A program made the translations under genes and the position numbers. This document shows, one piece after another, positions 60,171 to 64,000 of a stretch of DNA of 64,000 nt (position 1 is the first letter of the stretch; each line of letters begins with the position of its first letter). This DNA comes from Manis javanica. Lineage: Eukaryota > Chordata > Mammalia > Pholidota > Manidae. The notes under the pieces were generated by a model that was not told the origin of the DNA, ran no database searches, and saw only the letters and a list, made by a program, of their open reading frames with translations. The stretch spans positions 25,933,501 through 25,997,500 of the forward strand of contig NC_133157.1 of NCBI RefSeq assembly GCF_040802235.1. Direction: 5' to 3'.

Positions 60171-61549
60171 CTGGAAAGTGGCAAAAAAGTATTCAAAAGT
60201 ATTAGTCAGTTTGACTAAAAGAACTCTGCTATTTTATACCCTTATAGTCTCACTTCTAGGAATATATTCAAGGAAAAAAACAGAATTGTTCTCAAAGATT
60301 TATGAATGAGGATATTTATCACAGTGTTAGTTGTAAAAACATGTATTTATGTACATGGAAGGAAGATGAGAAGAAACATTAATACATTACCAACGGTTAA
60401 CACTAGGTTACTGAATTATTCATCATTTTTGTTTCATTGGATATATTTTTCACTATTTTCAGAAATTTCTATGCTGTGAAATTTCTAAAATGTGAAACCT
60501 TCTAAACATTTGAAAAAAATGATTTTAAGAAATGCTGGTAAATCTTTGGTGACTCTTCAACTCATAAATCATTGAATCCTGACCTCCCACACAAAGTTTG
60601 ACTAAAATGTTCTGTATAGGTCAAACTTTGCTGTTCTGTCTGGACTAGGATGTAATTCAGTGTCACTCTATTGTCTTCTCTCACATCTCCTTTAACCCTC
60701 AGCTGTTAGCAGCTTTTATTCTACCAATTCTTTGCTACTAACCTTCCCAGGGAAAAGATGATTCATTTACTTCTTGGACTGTTTTTTTTAAAGGGCATCC
60801 AATTCTTTCTCTCATTAGGAAATTAAAGAAAATTTATACAACCCAACTTTCTCCAAACAGAGGGAATATTTTTCTCCCATCTTTTAAATTTTTCTTCCTT
60901 GTAGCTAGTCCCCTCTAGAAATTTTGGACATGGTCAGCAGTTTTTATCAGAAGCATTAAGCTTCCTGGATATCCAGGCAATGATGTATTAGCTGTGGGAT
61001 CCTCACCATGTCTCTCCACTTGGGACTCACTTTTCTCATCTATAAAATGAAGTCACAAAGTCATTAAGCGTCAAAGTCCCTGCCTAATCTCAATTGTTAG
61101 TTAAAAACAGATGAGTAGAGGACTGTTAGTTCTTCTGGCCCCAGTGCTGGGGGAGGATGTAAATGTATCAGTTTTTTGAATGGGACCTGAGCAAGCCTTT
61201 TATAGTGTAGAGACTTAATGTGGTTTTGAAGAAAGATGCTGAATTTAAAACTAAATGACTCTGAAAGGAGGATTAACTACCATTTTATTGGCTACATGAC
61301 CTTGAGCAAGTTATGTAAGCCACAGGTTGCTTTTCAGATTTTCTCTTATCTAGGTAGTCTGTGGTTTCTGTACAAAGTGTCCAGATGTGAGTTTCTTTTT
61401 GTCTTTCCTGCTTGGAAGTGGTTAACATTTTTTAATTCATGTGGCTGGTATCTTTTATTGGTTTTTGAAAATTCTCAGCCATTCAATATTCAAGTATTAC
61501 CTCTGGGGCAAAATAATATAAGCTCTGGAAATTGCTTTAAAATACACCA
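60171..61549. other. Flanking stretch with eroded L1M and MIR pieces
   Basis: About 60190-60480 looks like an old L1M 3' part ('cacttctaggaatatattc', 'atatttatcacagtg'). About 60965-61110 and 61285-61325 carry MIR-like text ('cttttctcatctataaaatg', 'accttgagcaagttatg'). The 115-codon frame at 61236-61583 has no family feature. Confidence 0.4.
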
Positions 61550-61705
61550 ACAAAGAAAGACAAAAAGAAGGAAAAACAAATGAACAAATATGGCAAAATC
61601 TTGATAACTGTGGAATCTGGGTGATGGGTATATGGGGTTTATAGTATTTTCTCTCTACTTTTTTCTTTAATGTATACTTAATTTTACAATAAAAAACAAA
61701 GAAAG
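61550..61705 (+). mobile_element. Old L1M 3'-end fragment
   Basis: 'atctgggtgatgggtatatg' followed by 'acttaattttacaataaaaa' is the typical end of old L1M 3' UTRs. Confidence 0.55.
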
Positions 61706-62005
61706 ATATAAGAGGCTTAACAGCCATTCTGTCTCCTTCTCCTTCTGGACTTAAGTGAAGTGTCCATCAGATCTTCCCATTCTATCCTCTATGTCTCTTA
61801 ATGCTCATATTTTCTGTATTTTTATCTCACATGTGACATTTCTTCTGATCTATTTTTAGTTCATTTGTTCTATATTCAGTTCTGTGGAACTGTTACTGAG
61901 TGCTTAATTGTGGTTGTGATTTTTATTTATAGACATTCTTTTTCAAACAGGTTATTTTTTATTGTTTCCTGTTCCTTAACTTTTTCTCCACTCAGAAATG
62001 GGTTT

Positions 62006-63341
62006 TCTCCAGGACCTTTTTTTTTTTTGTCATTTCTTTCTTTTTTTTGTTTTTTTGTTTTTTTGTTTTTCTGAGAGGGCATCTCTCATATTTATTGATC
62101 AAATGGTTGTTAACAACAATAAAATTCTGTATAGGGGACTCAATGCATAATCATTAATCAACCCCAAGCCTAATTCTCAACAGTCACCAATCTTCTGAAG
62201 CATAACGAACAAGTTTTTACATAGTGAATAAGTTCTTACATGGTGAACAGTGCAAGGGCAGTCATATCACAGAAACTTTTGGTTTTGATCACGCATCATG
62301 AACTATAAACAATCAAGTCAGATATGATTATTCATTTGATTTTTATACTTGATTTATATGTGAATCCCACATTTCTCCATTGTTTTTTTTTTTTTTAATG
62401 AAATGCTGAAGTGTTAGGTAGATGCAAGATAAAGGTAGAAAACATAATTTAGTTCTGTAAGAGGGCAAATGTCGGTGATCAGGTCTGTGCCTATAGACTA
62501 AGTATTAATCCAAGCTAGACAAGGGCAACAAAACATCCATGGATGCAGAAGATTTCTCTCAAAACAGGGGGGCTGAGGTTCTAAGTCTCACCTCTGTTGA
62601 TCCCCAATTTCTCACCTGATGGCCCCCCTGCGACTGTGCCTGTCTTAGGTTGTTCCTGCCTTGAGGAATCTTACCCATCTCTGGCTAACCAGCCGTCTTC
62701 CGGGCCATACAGGGAAATGTAAAATTGGTAAGTGAGAGAAAAGCAATATTCTTTGAAAAGGTTAGCTTTTTACTTCTTTGCAGATTTATGCCCTGTGGCT
62801 TCTATGCCCAACATTTGTCTTGAGGTATCTTTACCACTTGGAAGAATTATGATACTCGGTAATTTTTGATATGAGGCACGAATTCTACTAAAGGGCTGTA
62901 ATTAGGAAGGAAGAAGAAAAGCTATAGAAGTAGCAGACGGAAGAAAACATGGGAAGATTGATTATTTCTTTGACATAACTTCTTGTAGAGTAACATAAGC
63001 ATGTATAGGTTTCAACAAACTACTAATTAAATTGCGTACACACGTTAACAGAATAGGAATACAGATACATAACAAAGGCAGACCTACAATTACCAGCCAT
63101 ATCCAGTGAAACTAAGAAAACCAGTTAGGTACCCTAGGCATTTGTGAAAACTTATCAATAATATGATGGATATTGTCTAACTGAATTTGAATAGTTTGAA
63201 AAAAATAGACAAATTAAAATGACACATTCCTGGTAACTGTTCACATCCAATGTTCTTTTAACAGTAAATAGTCTATAGTCACACGATTTTGGAGCACTGC
63301 AACTTGCATTTCTCCTAATTCTTGGTTGAGGTCTCAAGGAC
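62006..63341 (-). mobile_element. 1.3-kb non-coding retroposon, antisense, with poly(A) and TSD
   Basis: The body is 62016-63331. Its left end is a T-rich tail with TTTTTTG units (antisense poly(A), 62016-62074), then 'gagggcatctctcatatttattg'-type text. The flanks TCTCCAGGAC (62006-62015) and TCTCAAGGAC (63332-63341) match at 9 of 10. It has no long open frame (longest about 60 codons) and no similarity to the L1 3' ends in this window. From memory it resembles a high-copy sequence in pangolin assemblies that sits next to L1 3' ends. It may be an L1 subfamily 3' region, an L1 3'-transduction family or an independent retroposon. Confidence 0.7.
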
Positions 63342-64000
63342 TTTTTAAAAAATACCTTTCCCCAGTTATTAAAACAATGACAACAGCAACACAGTAGTCA
63401 TAATTGTTTTATAGCCTGGTGCTCATAACTCTGACATCAGAAACCTGTGAAAGTCTCATGTTGTCTATTTGTTCTACTGTTTTTAAAGGTTCTTGCTCAT
63501 GGTGCCTTGTTTGTGTGCTTGGTTATTTTTGACTATGTGCTGCTCATATATTTGAAAAATTGTCTGTGGGACATTTGTGGTCCAGGATGTAGGTGTTTTC
63601 CTCCAGAGAGGATATACAATTGATCTGCCAGGTGCTCAAAGACATCACCAATTCAGGACCATTTTAAAATAAATACAGAATTGCAGGGTTTTCTTTTTTT
63701 TGGATCAACCAAATTCAGTGATGTAAAAGTAGGCTGCCAGTTTGAGTGTAACTTACTACAACTTTTCAGTGACCCCTCCCAACCTGGGTCTCAGCAACAA
63801 GGCCATTTTCTTGCAGCCTCTGAAGTAGGTAGGGGTGTAACCCTTTGGTGCCCCATTTTCTTTGGGATGAAGGGATCTCTCCTTAGACAATCTTGGGCAG
63901 GACCTGGACTTTGACTTCCCTCTCCCTTGCCTTGGGAAACCATCAACACTCTGGGACAAAAAGAAGCTTTAGTGCTTCCTCTTACTTTCCTGGGAAAAGA
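63342..64000. other. Flanking stretch, nothing recognised
   Basis: No gene or repeat was supported. Two overlapping frames at 63.68-63.96 kb on opposite strands have no family features. Confidence 0.45.

Noticed and set aside
61236..61583. 115-codon plus frame
   Set aside because: Composition and MIR/L1M context suggest chance; no Kozak, splice or family evidence.
1..64000. CRISPR arrays, bacterial operons, phage or integron features
   Set aside because: The simple repeats are microsatellites or duplications, without spacer structure; all context is mammalian.

Overview
This is mammalian nuclear DNA, not bacterial. It carries many LINE-1 copies plus old MIR, L2, MLT1-type and hAT-type repeats. 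It has one strong CpG island, and open frames are short except in a retroviral gag and in stop-poor GC-rich DNA. I see no Alu, B1/B2, carnivore tRNA-Lys SINE or ruminant BovB/Bov-tA, which argues against primate, rodent, carnivore and ruminant. The L1 3' ends and the retroposon at 62.0-63.3 kb recall sequences I associate with pangolins. That is a memory-based guess that I could not check.

The only host gene I can identify is SLC44A1 (choline transporter-like protein 1). Its first coding exon lies on the minus strand at 38553-38588. It encodes MGCCSSASSAAQ and ends in a CAG|GTGAG donor, inside a CpG island at about 37.84-39.25 kb. Positions 1-38550 are therefore probably SLC44A1 intron 1; I found no second exon. 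Positions above about 39.2 kb are its 5' flank.

Intron side (1-38.5 kb). There are 5'-truncated L1 copies at 2.2-4.05 kb (minus), 9.97-10.5 kb (minus) and 23.6-25.77 kb (plus, 11-bp target-site duplication, TSD). An 89-bp L1 stub at 31.65 kb has an 8-bp TSD. An ancient L1M lies at about 18.0-20.25 kb, and L2 and MIR copies are spread throughout. A hAT-type MITE with an 8-bp TSD sits inside an L2 at 32.1-32.5 kb. Several local duplications are also present.

Flank side (39.2-64 kb). An MLT1-like LTR lies at 43.3 kb. An ancient L1M at 43.7-45.24 kb is split by a retrocopy with a 12-bp TSD. A full-length but mutated L1 spans 45281-54497 with a 14-bp TSD. Into its ORF2 a very young IAP-like class II endogenous retrovirus has inserted (50392-53382). 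The provirus has a 6-bp TSD, two 334-bp LTRs that differ at one base, and a tRNA-Phe-type primer-binding site. It keeps an intact 483-codon matrix-capsid frame but lacks nucleocapsid, protease, polymerase and most of env. Only the envelope C-terminus with its membrane segment remains, in another frame. Further right come L2/MIR remnants, a perfect 142-bp-period duplication, and a 1.3-kb antisense retroposon with poly(A) and a near-perfect TSD.

The nesting gives an order of events: old L2/L1M/MLT1, then retrocopy and L1 insertions, then the provirus. The element that stands out is the provirus. It looks like a capsid-only, transcription-competent, non-autonomous IAP-type element about 12 kb upstream of SLC44A1, pointing away from that gene.
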